NCBI RefSeq assembly: GCF_001907195.1
Contig: NZ_LVWA01000012.1
Location: 62,001-126,000 of the forward strand
Direction: 5' to 3'
DNA from: Pontibacter flavimaris
GTDB lineage: Bacteria > Bacteroidota > Bacteroidia > Cytophagales > Hymenobacteraceae
Length of the DNA stretch: 64,000 nt
Below, one piece after another: positions 27,164 to 34,797 of this stretch. The notes below the pieces were generated by a model that was not told where the DNA came from, did not search any database, and was given only the letters and a program-made list of their open reading frames with translations. A program made the translations under genes and the position numbers. The first letter of the stretch is position 1. Every line of letters begins with the position of its first letter.

Positions 27164-27706
27164 ATGAAATACATGCTAAAGTATAGCCCCCTGCTGCTGG
27201 TGCTGGTAATTGCCCTGGGCAGTTGCCGCGAAGAGCCGAACTACAGCGACATACCTGCCATTACGTTTGATAGGGTGGAACAGTATACTTTTACCAAGAA
27301 CCGGATCGTTTTTGATTCGCTGGTGATTGCCGTGGACTACCAGGATGGAGACGGAGACCTGGGACTGAGCCGGGGCGAAGGCGGTTCCCAGACCGGCCCG
27401 GACTTTGAGCCTCCCTTTGAGCCTGGCTCCCAGTATTTCGACAACTTTATCGTGAACATGCAGGTGAAGCGCGGCAATACCTACCAGCCAAGCTTCGTCA
27501 ACTTCAATGGCCGCTTTCCGAGGCTCTCCAGCGACGAAAAGTCTGAGGCCCTGGAGGGCGAGATCCGCTACACCATCACCAGCTTCACCACAGAAAGCTA
27601 TCCCTTCCGCGACACTGTGCGCTTTGAAGTATACATCTACGATCGCGCCCTCAACCAAAGCAACGTGGTGTATACCGATGATGTGGTCCTGTACCAGGGG
27701 CAGTAA
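27164..27706 (+). CDS. Uncharacterised lipoprotein
   Basis: A 180-residue exported protein with a type II signal peptide and lipobox (IALGSC; Cys near residue 21), so it is predicted to be membrane-anchored on the periplasmic side or cell surface. The mature part is beta-rich, with an acidic DYQDGDGDLGLSRGEGG loop that resembles a calcium-binding or repeat motif. No family name is assigned with confidence; similar proteins are common as single-copy lipoproteins in Cytophagales. An alternative ATG is three codons downstream. Base composition is still like the core genome, unlike the AT-rich genes that follow. Confidence 0.8.
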   Translation: MKYMLKYSPLLLVLVIALGSCREEPNYSDIPAITFDRVEQYTFTKNRIVFDSLVIAVDYQDGDGDLGLSRGEGGSQTGPDFEPPFEPGSQYFDNFIVNMQVKRGNTYQPSFVNFNGRFPRLSSDEKSEALEGEIRYTITSFTTESYPFRDTVRFEVYIYDRALNQSNVVYTDDVVLYQGQ

Positions 27707-27776
27707 TCACATTACTACGTACATAGTGCAGGTAAGCGTATGTTTTCGTTTAGCCAGCAGTTGCACGTAATTTATA

Positions 27777-28247
27777 ATGAAAAAATACATTCTGTTTCTG
27801 GTTAGTGGAGTTCTGAATCTCTACTTATTGCTGTTGTACCTTGGATTCTCAGCAGGCTTTGCTAGCTACTTACCTGTATTTGCGATATTAGGTGCTTTGC
27901 TTCTATTTGCATTCTGTCCATGGTTGACTTTGTATAAACCAAAGATAGGTTCCCTTGTAGGATTAATCTGTTTGATACCTATAGTTCTGTGGCATCTTAC
28001 GGCTATTGTAAACGGTGTTTTCAATTCGAGTAAAGACAATATAACAAGCACAGAAGAATTAGTTGTCTTCAGTATATTGTTTGTTGTTGCAGCATTGGCG
28101 TCTTTTCTTGCAGTAAAAACATTGCAAGAAGAATCTGTAGGGTGGGACTCGTCAGACAAAAGTATCAAACACTCAACAAAATTGATTCTATCGTTGATAC
28201 CTGCTGGCTTGGTTGTCTTTTGGGTTGTGTCAATAATGATGAAATAG
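27777..28247 (+). CDS. Uncharacterised small membrane protein (AT-rich)
   Basis: A 156-residue protein with four predicted transmembrane helices (about 4-26, 33-50, 58-80 and 136-154), separated by a polar loop NSSKDNITSTEE, and a short cytosolic stretch before the last helix. No family is recognised. Base composition is clearly more AT-rich than the flanking core genes, and the gene is the first of three AT-rich genes read in the same direction, suggesting recent acquisition. The following 130 bp contain several small inverted repeats. Confidence 0.72.
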   Translation: MKKYILFLVSGVLNLYLLLLYLGFSAGFASYLPVFAILGALLLFAFCPWLTLYKPKIGSLVGLICLIPIVLWHLTAIVNGVFNSSKDNITSTEELVVFSILFVVAALASFLAVKTLQEESVGWDSSDKSIKHSTKLILSLIPAGLVVFWVVSIMMK

Positions 28248-28378
28248 AAAAACCTTGTCCAACAAGGTATAAATACCATACTTCGGCCGACGGCCTTGTA
28301 CACTGTTTATACGAGACGTTCGCGGCAAGCTGAGCCAACAAGAGAACCAATACGCCAAACTATGAAAAGAGTGATTTT
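28248..28378. repeat. Cassette spacer with small inverted repeats
   Basis: The 131-bp spacer has a CCTTG/CAAGG hairpin at about 28252-28267, a GGCCGACGGCC palindrome near 28292, and a TATACGAGACGTTCGCGG segment. It separates two AT-rich genes that look unrelated, as in gene-cassette arrays. Matches to a canonical attC core are weak. Confidence 0.35.
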
Positions 28379-29284
28379 ATGAATAAAATACTTTTAACAC
28401 TTGCGGTTATCTTGCTGACTTCTTCCTGTCAACAAGCAAAGAAGGAAAAGATCGAAGGTAATCAACCGGAGGTGGAAGAAAAGTATCAAGCCAAAGCACC
28501 TCCTACTCAATATTTTGGAACAGAAGCATTTGAAGAATCAGACAGCACAACGCTAAGGTGGTTAGGGATGGCAGGATTTTTAGTTAATAGCAGAGGTACA
28601 ACACTTATGATAGACCCTTTGCTCGGAGGATTTGATATGCCAATAATGATTGAGTTTCCCATTAAAGCCAATGAAGTCCCCGGTTTGGATGCTGTTTTAA
28701 TAACCCATAGTGATAATGACCATTACAGTAGACCGACATGTGCCGATTTGAAATCTGTAACCAGGGAATTCCATTCAACCATTTATGTTGATTCATTAAT
28801 GAAAAATCAGGGTTTGCCCTCCTTTGGTCATAATATCGGAGATTCATTTAATATTGGCGGACTCAAGGTTACCTTAACTCCTGCCGACCATGCTTGGCAA
28901 AACGCCAGTCCTGAAATGAACGAAGGTCGATATTGGAAACAAGAAGATTGCGCGGGATTTTGGATTGAAACACCTGACGGAAATATCTGGGCTACGGGAG
29001 ATTCAAGACTGATGCCCGAACACCTAAAAATGCCAACACCCGATGCCATCCTTTTCGATTTTTCAGATAGCGAATGGCATTTTACATTAGAAGGTGCTGT
29101 AAAATTGGCAAATGCCTATCCAAATACACCTCTTTTATTACATCATTGGGGTTCTGTAGATGCCCCTGATTTTCCACCATTTAACGCAGACCCTGAGGAA
29201 TTGAGAAAGTTGGTTGATAATCCGGAAAGGATTGTCCTTTTGGCACCGGGGGAGCCTTTTACGCTTAAAAGAATTGTAAAGTAA
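28379..29284 (+). CDS. MBL-fold metallohydrolase lipoprotein (UlaG/NAPE-PLD type)
   Basis: A 301-residue metallo-beta-lactamase-fold protein with a lipoprotein signal (LLTSSC; Cys about residue 17). The metal site is seen as ITHSDNDHYS (HxDxDH), with PADHAWQ, ATGDSR and LLHHWG supplying further ligands. The order matches the UlaG-like/N-acylphosphatidylethanolamine-hydrolase branch. The substrate is unknown; surface anchoring suggests an extracellular or periplasmic target. Composition is AT-rich and no AAGTATA word is present, in contrast to the flanking core DNA. Confidence 0.88.
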   Translation: MNKILLTLAVILLTSSCQQAKKEKIEGNQPEVEEKYQAKAPPTQYFGTEAFEESDSTTLRWLGMAGFLVNSRGTTLMIDPLLGGFDMPIMIEFPIKANEVPGLDAVLITHSDNDHYSRPTCADLKSVTREFHSTIYVDSLMKNQGLPSFGHNIGDSFNIGGLKVTLTPADHAWQNASPEMNEGRYWKQEDCAGFWIETPDGNIWATGDSRLMPEHLKMPTPDAILFDFSDSEWHFTLEGAVKLANAYPNTPLLLHHWGSVDAPDFPPFNADPEELRKLVDNPERIVLLAPGEPFTLKRIVK

Positions 29285-29290
29285 TCGACT

Positions 29291-29725
29291 ATGAAGTCAG
29301 TAAATAAAGCATCACTGTTTTTCCTTTTATTAATCTTTGTGAGTTCTTGTACGCAACGAGCAGAAAATGAAAAATCCTTCAATGCTGATGAGATGATAAT
29401 AAGAATTTCTGAAATAGAAATAGATTCAGCAGACCTTGAAGAGTATATTTCAATACTTAAAGAAGAATCAGAGGCTTCTGTAAGATTAGAGCCAGGGGTA
29501 ATTTCAATCTACCCGATGTATCAGAAAGAAAATCCGACCCAGATTAGGATTCTGGAAATATACAAAGACAAAGAGGCTTATGATTCTCATTTAGAGACAC
29601 CACACTTCAAGCATTACAAGACCACTACCCTAAAAATGGTAAAGTCTTTAAAGCTGCTAGATATGGAAGCGATAGATGAGGAATCTATGCCAGCAATATT
29701 TGAAAAATTATCGGAAAATGAATAG
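29291..29725 (+). CDS. Lipoprotein with ABM (antibiotic-biosynthesis-monooxygenase-like) domain
   Basis: A 144-residue lipoprotein (lipobox FVSSC, Cys about residue 20) followed by one dimeric alpha+beta barrel domain similar to putative quinol monooxygenases (YgiN type): RISEIEIDSADLEEYISILKEE, then LEPGVISIYP, RILEIYKDKEAYDSHLETPHF. The C-terminal helix is complete. It starts 6 bp after the preceding metallohydrolase gene and probably shares its transcript. It is AT-rich like that gene. The substrate is unknown and the lipoprotein location is unusual for this fold. Confidence 0.82.
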   Translation: MKSVNKASLFFLLLIFVSSCTQRAENEKSFNADEMIIRISEIEIDSADLEEYISILKEESEASVRLEPGVISIYPMYQKENPTQIRILEIYKDKEAYDSHLETPHFKHYKTTTLKMVKSLKLLDMEAIDEESMPAIFEKLSENE

Positions 29726-29732
29726 CCAGCCG

Positions 29733-29857
29733 CTAACACTATCTAGGCGTAATGCGGGCTAAACAGCAAAATTGAGTTTTTCTGCTTCTAAAAAACTTTG
29801 TGTTGGACGGACAGTGAATCGCTCCGAAACCCGCACTACGCTTATACTTAACGTTAG
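29733..29857 (+). repeat. attC-like 125-bp imperfect inverted repeat
   Basis: The outer boxes are CTAAC (29733-29737) and GTTAG (29853-29857); the inner boxes are GCGTAATGCGGG and CCCGCACTACGC. The arms of about 30 bp match except for a short unpaired segment, around a variable loop that contains a smaller hairpin. The position just after a gene stop, the length and the R/L box layout resemble integron attC sites. The R box does not match the GTTRRRY consensus fully, and no integrase gene is present. Confidence 0.4.
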
Positions 29858-29870
29858 TGTCCGCTATAAG

Positions 29871-29920
29871 TATAAAAGAACGTCCCCGGTAGCCGCGGCT
29901 ACCGGGGACGTTCTTTTATA
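29871..29920. terminator. 50-bp perfect palindrome, bidirectional terminator
   Basis: Each half is 25 bp, starting TATAAAAGAACG and GC-rich in the middle, with no spacer at the centre. It lies between the end of the AT-rich gene island (plus strand) and the stop of the E1 gene (minus strand) and supplies T runs in both directions. Confidence 0.82.
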
Positions 29921-29934
29921 GCTATACTTTAAAC

Positions 29935-32343
29935 TTAGTAAATACTTGGAAATGCTTTCGGGTCTGCCTCGTGCAGGATCTCGTAAACCGCTTCGAATAC
30001 ATCTTCTGTGTTCGGCTTAGAGAAGTAGTCTCCGTCTGAGCCGTACGGCGGGCGGTGCGCCTGCGCCGACAGGCACTGCGGCTTGGAATCCAGCCATCTC
30101 CAGGCACCCTGCTCGTCCACCACCTGCTGCATCATGTAAGCGGATGCGCCGCCCGGCACGTCCTCATCGGTAAACAGTACGCGGTTTGTCTTGCGAATGG
30201 AGTCGGTGACCACGTGGTCCACGTCGAAGGGCAGCAGGGACTGCACGTCAATTACCTCGGCCGAGATACCAAATTCCTCCAGCTGGCGGGCAGCCTCCAT
30301 CACGATGCGGCACATAGAGCCATAGGTAACAATGGTGATATCCGCGCCCTCCTTCAGGACCTCCGGCTTGCCAAGCGGCACGGTAAACTCACCGATGTTG
30401 TTCGGAATGCGCTCCTTCAGGCGGTAGCCATTCAGGCACTCGATCACCAACGCAGGCTCATCAGACTTAAGCAACGTATTATAGAAACCGGCGGCCTGTG
30501 TCATGTTGCGCGGCACCAGCACGTGCATCCCCCGGATGCTGTTTAGGATCATGCCAATCGGTGAGCCGGAATGCCAGATGCCCTCCAGGCGGTGGCCACG
30601 TGTCCGCACGATCAGTGGTGCCTTCTGGCCGCCCTTGGTGCGGTACTGTAAGCAGGCCACGTCATCCGACAGGATTTGAATGGCATACAGCAGGTAATCG
30701 AGGTACTGAATCTCTGTGATGGGGCGCAGGCCACGCAGGGCAGCGCCTATCCCCTGCCCGATGATGGTACACTCCCGGATGCCGGTGTCGGTAACGCGCA
30801 ACTCGCCGTGCTTCTCCTGCAGGCCGGCAAAGGCCTGGTTCACGTCGCCGATAAAGCCTACGTCCTCGCCAATGGCGAACACGCGCGGGTCGCGGGAAAG
30901 TATGGCATCGAAGCAGGCCTGCAGCACCTCGCGGCCATCCACCACCGGCGAGCTCTCATCGAACTCCGGCTTTACCTCCTCCACCAACAGCGCCGCCTCT
31001 TCAGACTGGCTGTATAAGTATGAGTTATAGCGGTCGGCGTTCTCGCCCAGCGTCTGCTCCAGCCAGCCCACCAACTCACGTTTAGCCATGTTATGCTCGT
31101 CGCGCACGTAGCGAAGGGCTTTGCGGACGGCTCTAACTGCGTCACTGCGGATCGGGTTCAGAGTTTTGCGCAACTCCTCGGTAATGGTGGCAATCTCCGT
31201 AATATGCTCACTAGCCTCAGCCAGGCCATCCAGCAGGCGCAGCGCCTCCTCATGGTCCACCTTAATGTCTTCGGCAAAGTCATTCCAGGCATTGCTGCGG
31301 GCCACCTTTACGGCGTCTTTTGCCTCTGCCTCCAGCTGCTCTAACTGCTCCACGGAGGCAATCTCGCTTTCCAGGATCCACTCGCGCATCTTCTTCAGGC
31401 AGTCGTACTCCGCCTCCCACTCCAGGCGCTCCTTTGATTTATAGCGCTCATGCGAACCTGAGGTGGAATGGCCCTGCGGCTGTGTCAGCTCCTCCACGTG
31501 CACCAGCACTGGCACATGCTGTTCGCGGCACACGCGCACGGCTGCCTCGTATGTATCGCAAAGGGCGGCGTAATCCCAGCCTTTTACTTTAAATATCTCG
31601 TAGCCCTGCTCCCCTTCGGCGTTGCGCTGGAAGCCGGCCAGAATTTCGGAAATACTGCCTTTGGTGGTCTGGTATTCGGCAGGAACCGAGATACCGTATG
31701 CATCATCCCAGACGGATACCAGCATGGGCACCTGCAGCACTCCTGCCGCGTTAATGGCCTCGAAGAACATGCCCTCGGAGGTGGAGGCGTTGCCGATCGT
31801 TCCGAAAGCCACCTCGTTTCCGTTCACTGAAAAGTCGCTCATACTTTGCAGGGCCGGGTTCTGTCGGTACAGTTTAGAGGCATAGGCCAAACCCAACAGG
31901 CGCGGCATCTGGGCGGCAGTCGGGGAAATATCGGCGCTGGAGTTCTTCTGCTCCATCAGGTTCTTCCATTGGCCGTCCTCGTTCAGGGAGCGGGTGCCAA
32001 AGTGGCCGTTCATGGCGCGGCCGGCGGTTGATGGCTCAGCCTCCACATCGGTATGGGCATACAGTTGTGCAAAGTATTGCTGCAGCGTCAGCTCCCCGAC
32101 GGCAAACATGAAGGTCTGGTCGCGGTAATAGCCGGAGCGAAAATCGCCGTTGCGAAAGAACTTTGCCATGGCCAGCTGTGCCACCTCTTTGCCATCCCCG
32201 AAAATACCGAACTTGGCCTTCCCCATGAACACTTCCTTGCGCCCTGTAAGGCTGGCTTGGCGGCTCTCCCAGGCAATGCGGTAGTCATGTAGTATTTCTT
32301 CGGAAGTTAATCTCTGAGTTATAGATGCTTCAGCAGTTTGCAT
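29935..32343 (-). CDS. Fused alpha/beta 2-oxoacid dehydrogenase E1 component
   Basis: An 802-residue thiamine-diphosphate enzyme with both E1 subunits in one chain: the alpha-like part (about 1-380) and the beta-like transketolase part (about 465-802, with AIGEDVGFIGDVNQAF and the C-terminal GGQKAPLIVRTRGH and TYGSMC segments). It decarboxylates a 2-oxo acid, most likely a branched-chain keto acid or pyruvate, and passes the acyl group to an E2 encoded elsewhere. The TPP motif reads GNAS...DDAYG rather than GDG...N, which seems usual for this fused Bacteroidota type. No E2 or E3 gene is adjacent. The ATG start is well supported. Confidence 0.92.
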   Translation of the reverse strand: MQTAEASITQRLTSEEILHDYRIAWESRQASLTGRKEVFMGKAKFGIFGDGKEVAQLAMAKFFRNGDFRSGYYRDQTFMFAVGELTLQQYFAQLYAHTDVEAEPSTAGRAMNGHFGTRSLNEDGQWKNLMEQKNSSADISPTAAQMPRLLGLAYASKLYRQNPALQSMSDFSVNGNEVAFGTIGNASTSEGMFFEAINAAGVLQVPMLVSVWDDAYGISVPAEYQTTKGSISEILAGFQRNAEGEQGYEIFKVKGWDYAALCDTYEAAVRVCREQHVPVLVHVEELTQPQGHSTSGSHERYKSKERLEWEAEYDCLKKMREWILESEIASVEQLEQLEAEAKDAVKVARSNAWNDFAEDIKVDHEEALRLLDGLAEASEHITEIATITEELRKTLNPIRSDAVRAVRKALRYVRDEHNMAKRELVGWLEQTLGENADRYNSYLYSQSEEAALLVEEVKPEFDESSPVVDGREVLQACFDAILSRDPRVFAIGEDVGFIGDVNQAFAGLQEKHGELRVTDTGIRECTIIGQGIGAALRGLRPITEIQYLDYLLYAIQILSDDVACLQYRTKGGQKAPLIVRTRGHRLEGIWHSGSPIGMILNSIRGMHVLVPRNMTQAAGFYNTLLKSDEPALVIECLNGYRLKERIPNNIGEFTVPLGKPEVLKEGADITIVTYGSMCRIVMEAARQLEEFGISAEVIDVQSLLPFDVDHVVTDSIRKTNRVLFTDEDVPGGASAYMMQQVVDEQGAWRWLDSKPQCLSAQAHRPPYGSDGDYFSKPNTEDVFEAVYEILHEADPKAFPSIY

Positions 32344-32405
32344 GTCGTCTCGATTAAACCAATTGCGTTTTTTCTTATCAAAAGTACGTAAGATTCCCCT
32401 AAAAT

Positions 32406-32413
32406 CAAATTTA
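32406..32413 (-). promoter_or_regulatory. Possible -7 box for the E1 gene
   Basis: On the minus strand TAAATTTG fits the Bacteroidota TAnnTTTG consensus, about 62 bp upstream of the E1 start codon. No convincing -33 TTG is seen at the standard distance. Confidence 0.35.
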
Positions 32414-32472
32414 GCGGTGCCGGGGGCAGGCCGCCAGGCGGGTGAGATCCTATGTTTGAAAAAAGTAATCTG

Positions 32473-32480
32473 TAAATTTG
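32473..32480 (+). promoter_or_regulatory. Possible -7 box for the DUF1573 gene
   Basis: TAAATTTG matches TAnnTTTG exactly, about 53 bp upstream of the start codon. A TTTG lies 14 bp upstream of it, shorter than the usual -33 spacing. Confidence 0.4.
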
Positions 32481-32533
32481 TTTTGCACGAAAATTAACCG
32501 AATTTGAGTGCAATTTCCTGGTTGCCTTGTTTT

Positions 32534-33319
32534 ATGAGAAGTAAACTATTTCTATTAACGCTGTTGTGTTTTATATTTGCGTGCTATACCGCTAAGGCAC
32601 AGGGAAAACTGGTTTTTGATACCGAAACCCATGACTTTGGCATCATAGCGGAAGGCACGCAGGCCACACACGTTTTTAAAGTCAGAAACGAGGGAAACGA
32701 GCCGGTGGTTTTACCGAGTGTGCAGGCCTCCTGCGGCTGCACCACCCCCACCTGGACAAAAAAACCGATCATGCCCGGCGATACTGGCACGATTACAGCT
32801 GTTTATAACTCAGCGGGCCGGCCTGGCCCGTTTCATAAAAGCATCACGGTGTACTCTAACAACTCCGTGCAGCCGCAACATGTTTTGTACATTAAAGGAG
32901 AGGTTGGACCGAAAGATTTAATTTCTGAGCTTACGCCGGAACGAAAGGCACTTTCGCCGCGTTTGGCAATCGGAAGCACCAGCTACAGCTTCGGAAAACT
33001 TGAAAAAGGACAAAAAGCTATAGCCAGATTCCTGATCCGAAACACTGGCCGCCAGCCACTTGTGATACAGGGAGTGAAAAGTGCTTGCAACTGCGTTATA
33101 TACCGCACCTCCAAATCGGAAATAAAACCCGGCGAGGTAGCAACTTTGGAACTAAGGTATAATGCGGCAATGTTAGGGGAGCAAAACGAGGTAGTAACCG
33201 TTCTTTCGAATGATTTGATTATGCCCAACCTCAGGCTGACGCTGAAGGCAAAAGTAGTAGAGGGCAAGGCATCCAAAGATATGTTAAGGGAAGGCGCACA
33301 GCCGACACCTTTCAGATAG
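32534..33319 (+). CDS. Secreted protein with two DUF1573 domains
   Basis: A 261-residue exported protein. A signal peptide (about 1-22, ending YTAKAQ) is followed by two DUF1573 immunoglobulin-like modules. The first (about 25-130) has the family hallmark ETHDFGIIAEG...ASCGCTTPTW, and the second (about 150-245) has SYSFGKLEKGQ...SACNCVIY. These ASH/MSP-like domains are thought to bind other proteins at the cell surface. The ATG giving MRSKLFLLTLL is chosen over an upstream TTG with a poor leader. It is divergent from the E1 gene, and a hairpin terminator follows. Confidence 0.9.
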   Translation: MRSKLFLLTLLCFIFACYTAKAQGKLVFDTETHDFGIIAEGTQATHVFKVRNEGNEPVVLPSVQASCGCTTPTWTKKPIMPGDTGTITAVYNSAGRPGPFHKSITVYSNNSVQPQHVLYIKGEVGPKDLISELTPERKALSPRLAIGSTSYSFGKLEKGQKAIARFLIRNTGRQPLVIQGVKSACNCVIYRTSKSEIKPGEVATLELRYNAAMLGEQNEVVTVLSNDLIMPNLRLTLKAKVVEGKASKDMLREGAQPTPFR

Positions 33320-33348
33320 TTTTTTTCATAGTTTTATTTTGTACTAAT

Positions 33349-33375
33349 GGCAGTGATTTTATCACTGCCCTTTTT
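33349..33375 (+). terminator. Terminator of the DUF1573 gene
   Basis: The 8-bp stem GGCAGTGA / TCACTGCC has a 5-nt loop and is followed by CTTTTTC. Confidence 0.85.
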
Positions 33376-33504
33376 CATTTTATACCTGTCCATATTACGG
33401 TTCGAAGGTTACCGCCATTGCACCCTTTTTATACTTTTACGCACTATGAATCAATCCTTTACGCTGCATGGGTGCAGAACTATTTTATTTCTGTAAACTA
33501 ATGG

Positions 33505-33512
33505 TATCTTTG
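33505..33512 (+). promoter_or_regulatory. Possible -7 box for ald
   Basis: TATCTTTG fits the Bacteroidota TAnnTTTG consensus and lies 43 bp upstream of the ald start codon, in an AT-rich leader. The -33 element is not clear. Confidence 0.45.
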
Positions 33513-33555
33513 CGCAGCTAAACTAAAAACTTGTTAATTTTAATCTGATCGCGAC

Positions 33556-34668
33556 ATGATAATTGGTGTTCCTAAGGAGATCAAGAATAATGAAAACCGC
33601 GTGGGAACGATTCCTGCAGGTGTGAACGAATTGGTGCGCAATGGCCATACAGTTTATGTACAGGCCACAGCCGGAGAAGGCAGCGGGTTCTCCGACGAAG
33701 ATTATACGAAGGCCGGCGCCACGATCCTCCCCACGATAGAGGAAGTATACGCCATCGCTGAGATGATCATCAAAGTTAAAGAGCCGATCGAGTCTGAGTA
33801 TAACCTGATCAAGGACAACCAGTTACTCTTCACCTATTTCCACTTTGCCTCGCATGAGCCGCTGACGCGCGCCATGATTGAGCGCAACGCCGTTTGCCTT
33901 GCCTACGAGACCGTGGAGCGCGCCGACAGAAGCCTGCCCCTGCTGATCCCTATGTCGGAGGTTGCCGGCCGCATGTCGATTCAGGAAGGTGCCAAGTACC
34001 TGGAGAAGCCCATGAAAGGCCGCGGTATACTTTTGGGTGGCGTACCGGGTGTGCGTCCTGCCAAGGTGCTGATCCTGGGTGGTGGCGTGGTAGGCACGAA
34101 CGCTGCTAAAATGGCTGCCGGTATGGGCGCCGACGTAACGATACTAGATACCAACCTGGCCAGGCTGCGTTACCTGGACGACATCATGCCTGCCAACGTG
34201 AACACCTTCATGTCGAATGAATATAACATCCGCGAACTGCTGCCAACGCACGACCTGATCATCGGCGCCGTGCTGATACCTGGTGCCAAGGCGCCACACC
34301 TGATCAAGCGGGAAATGCTGAAGGAAATGCGTCCGGGCACTGTGCTGGTAGACGTTGCCGTTGACCAGGGCGGTTGCATCGAGACAGCCAAACCAACTAC
34401 GCACGAGAACCCGACTTTCATCATAGATGATGTGGTGCACTACTGCGTGGCCAACATGCCGGGCGCCGTACCTTATACTTCCACACTTGCGCTAAACAAC
34501 GCGACATTGCCGTACGCTATTCAGATAGCGAACAAGGGCTGGAAAAAAGCCTGCGCCGACAGCGAGGAGCTGAAAAAAGGCCTCAACGTTGTGAATGGCA
34601 AAGTGGTGTACCGTGGTGTGGCAGAGGCGTTTAACCTGCCGTATACCCCGGTTGAAGAGGTCCTGTAA
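33556..34668 (+). CDS. ald: Alanine dehydrogenase
   Basis: A 370-residue NAD-dependent L-alanine dehydrogenase that interconverts alanine with pyruvate and ammonia in the cytosol. The pyruvate/alanine-binding residues are in place: Arg15 (NENRVG), Lys75 (KVKEP) and His96 (YFHFASH). The NAD-binding Rossmann motif is LGGGVVGTNAAK, and the C-terminal segment NMPGAVPYTSTLALNNATLPY is diagnostic of Ald as opposed to saccharopine dehydrogenases. Length is typical (about 370). It is monocistronic with its own promoter box and terminator. Confidence 0.97.
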   Translation: MIIGVPKEIKNNENRVGTIPAGVNELVRNGHTVYVQATAGEGSGFSDEDYTKAGATILPTIEEVYAIAEMIIKVKEPIESEYNLIKDNQLLFTYFHFASHEPLTRAMIERNAVCLAYETVERADRSLPLLIPMSEVAGRMSIQEGAKYLEKPMKGRGILLGGVPGVRPAKVLILGGGVVGTNAAKMAAGMGADVTILDTNLARLRYLDDIMPANVNTFMSNEYNIRELLPTHDLIIGAVLIPGAKAPHLIKREMLKEMRPGTVLVDVAVDQGGCIETAKPTTHENPTFIIDDVVHYCVANMPGAVPYTSTLALNNATLPYAIQIANKGWKKACADSEELKKGLNVVNGKVVYRGVAEAFNLPYTPVEEVL

Positions 34669-34690
34669 CCACAGACAATAGTATAAAGTG

Positions 34691-34730
34691 GGGCGCCTTT
34701 TTGACATTGTCAGAAAGGCGCCCTTATTTT
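34691..34730 (+). terminator. ald terminator
   Basis: The 10-bp stem GGGCGCCTTT / AAAGGCGCCC, extended inside by TGACA/TGTCA, is followed by TTATTTTT. Confidence 0.87.
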
Positions 34731-34797
34731 TGCCTTACTGCTGCCGCTGATAATACAGCCTGAGGCAGCATTATACTTTTCTATTTAGAGAACTGAG

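Noticed and set aside
28379..29725. Antibiotic resistance function for the metallo-beta-lactamase-fold gene
   Set aside because: The motif order fits UlaG/NAPE-PLD-like hydrolases, not true class B beta-lactamases.
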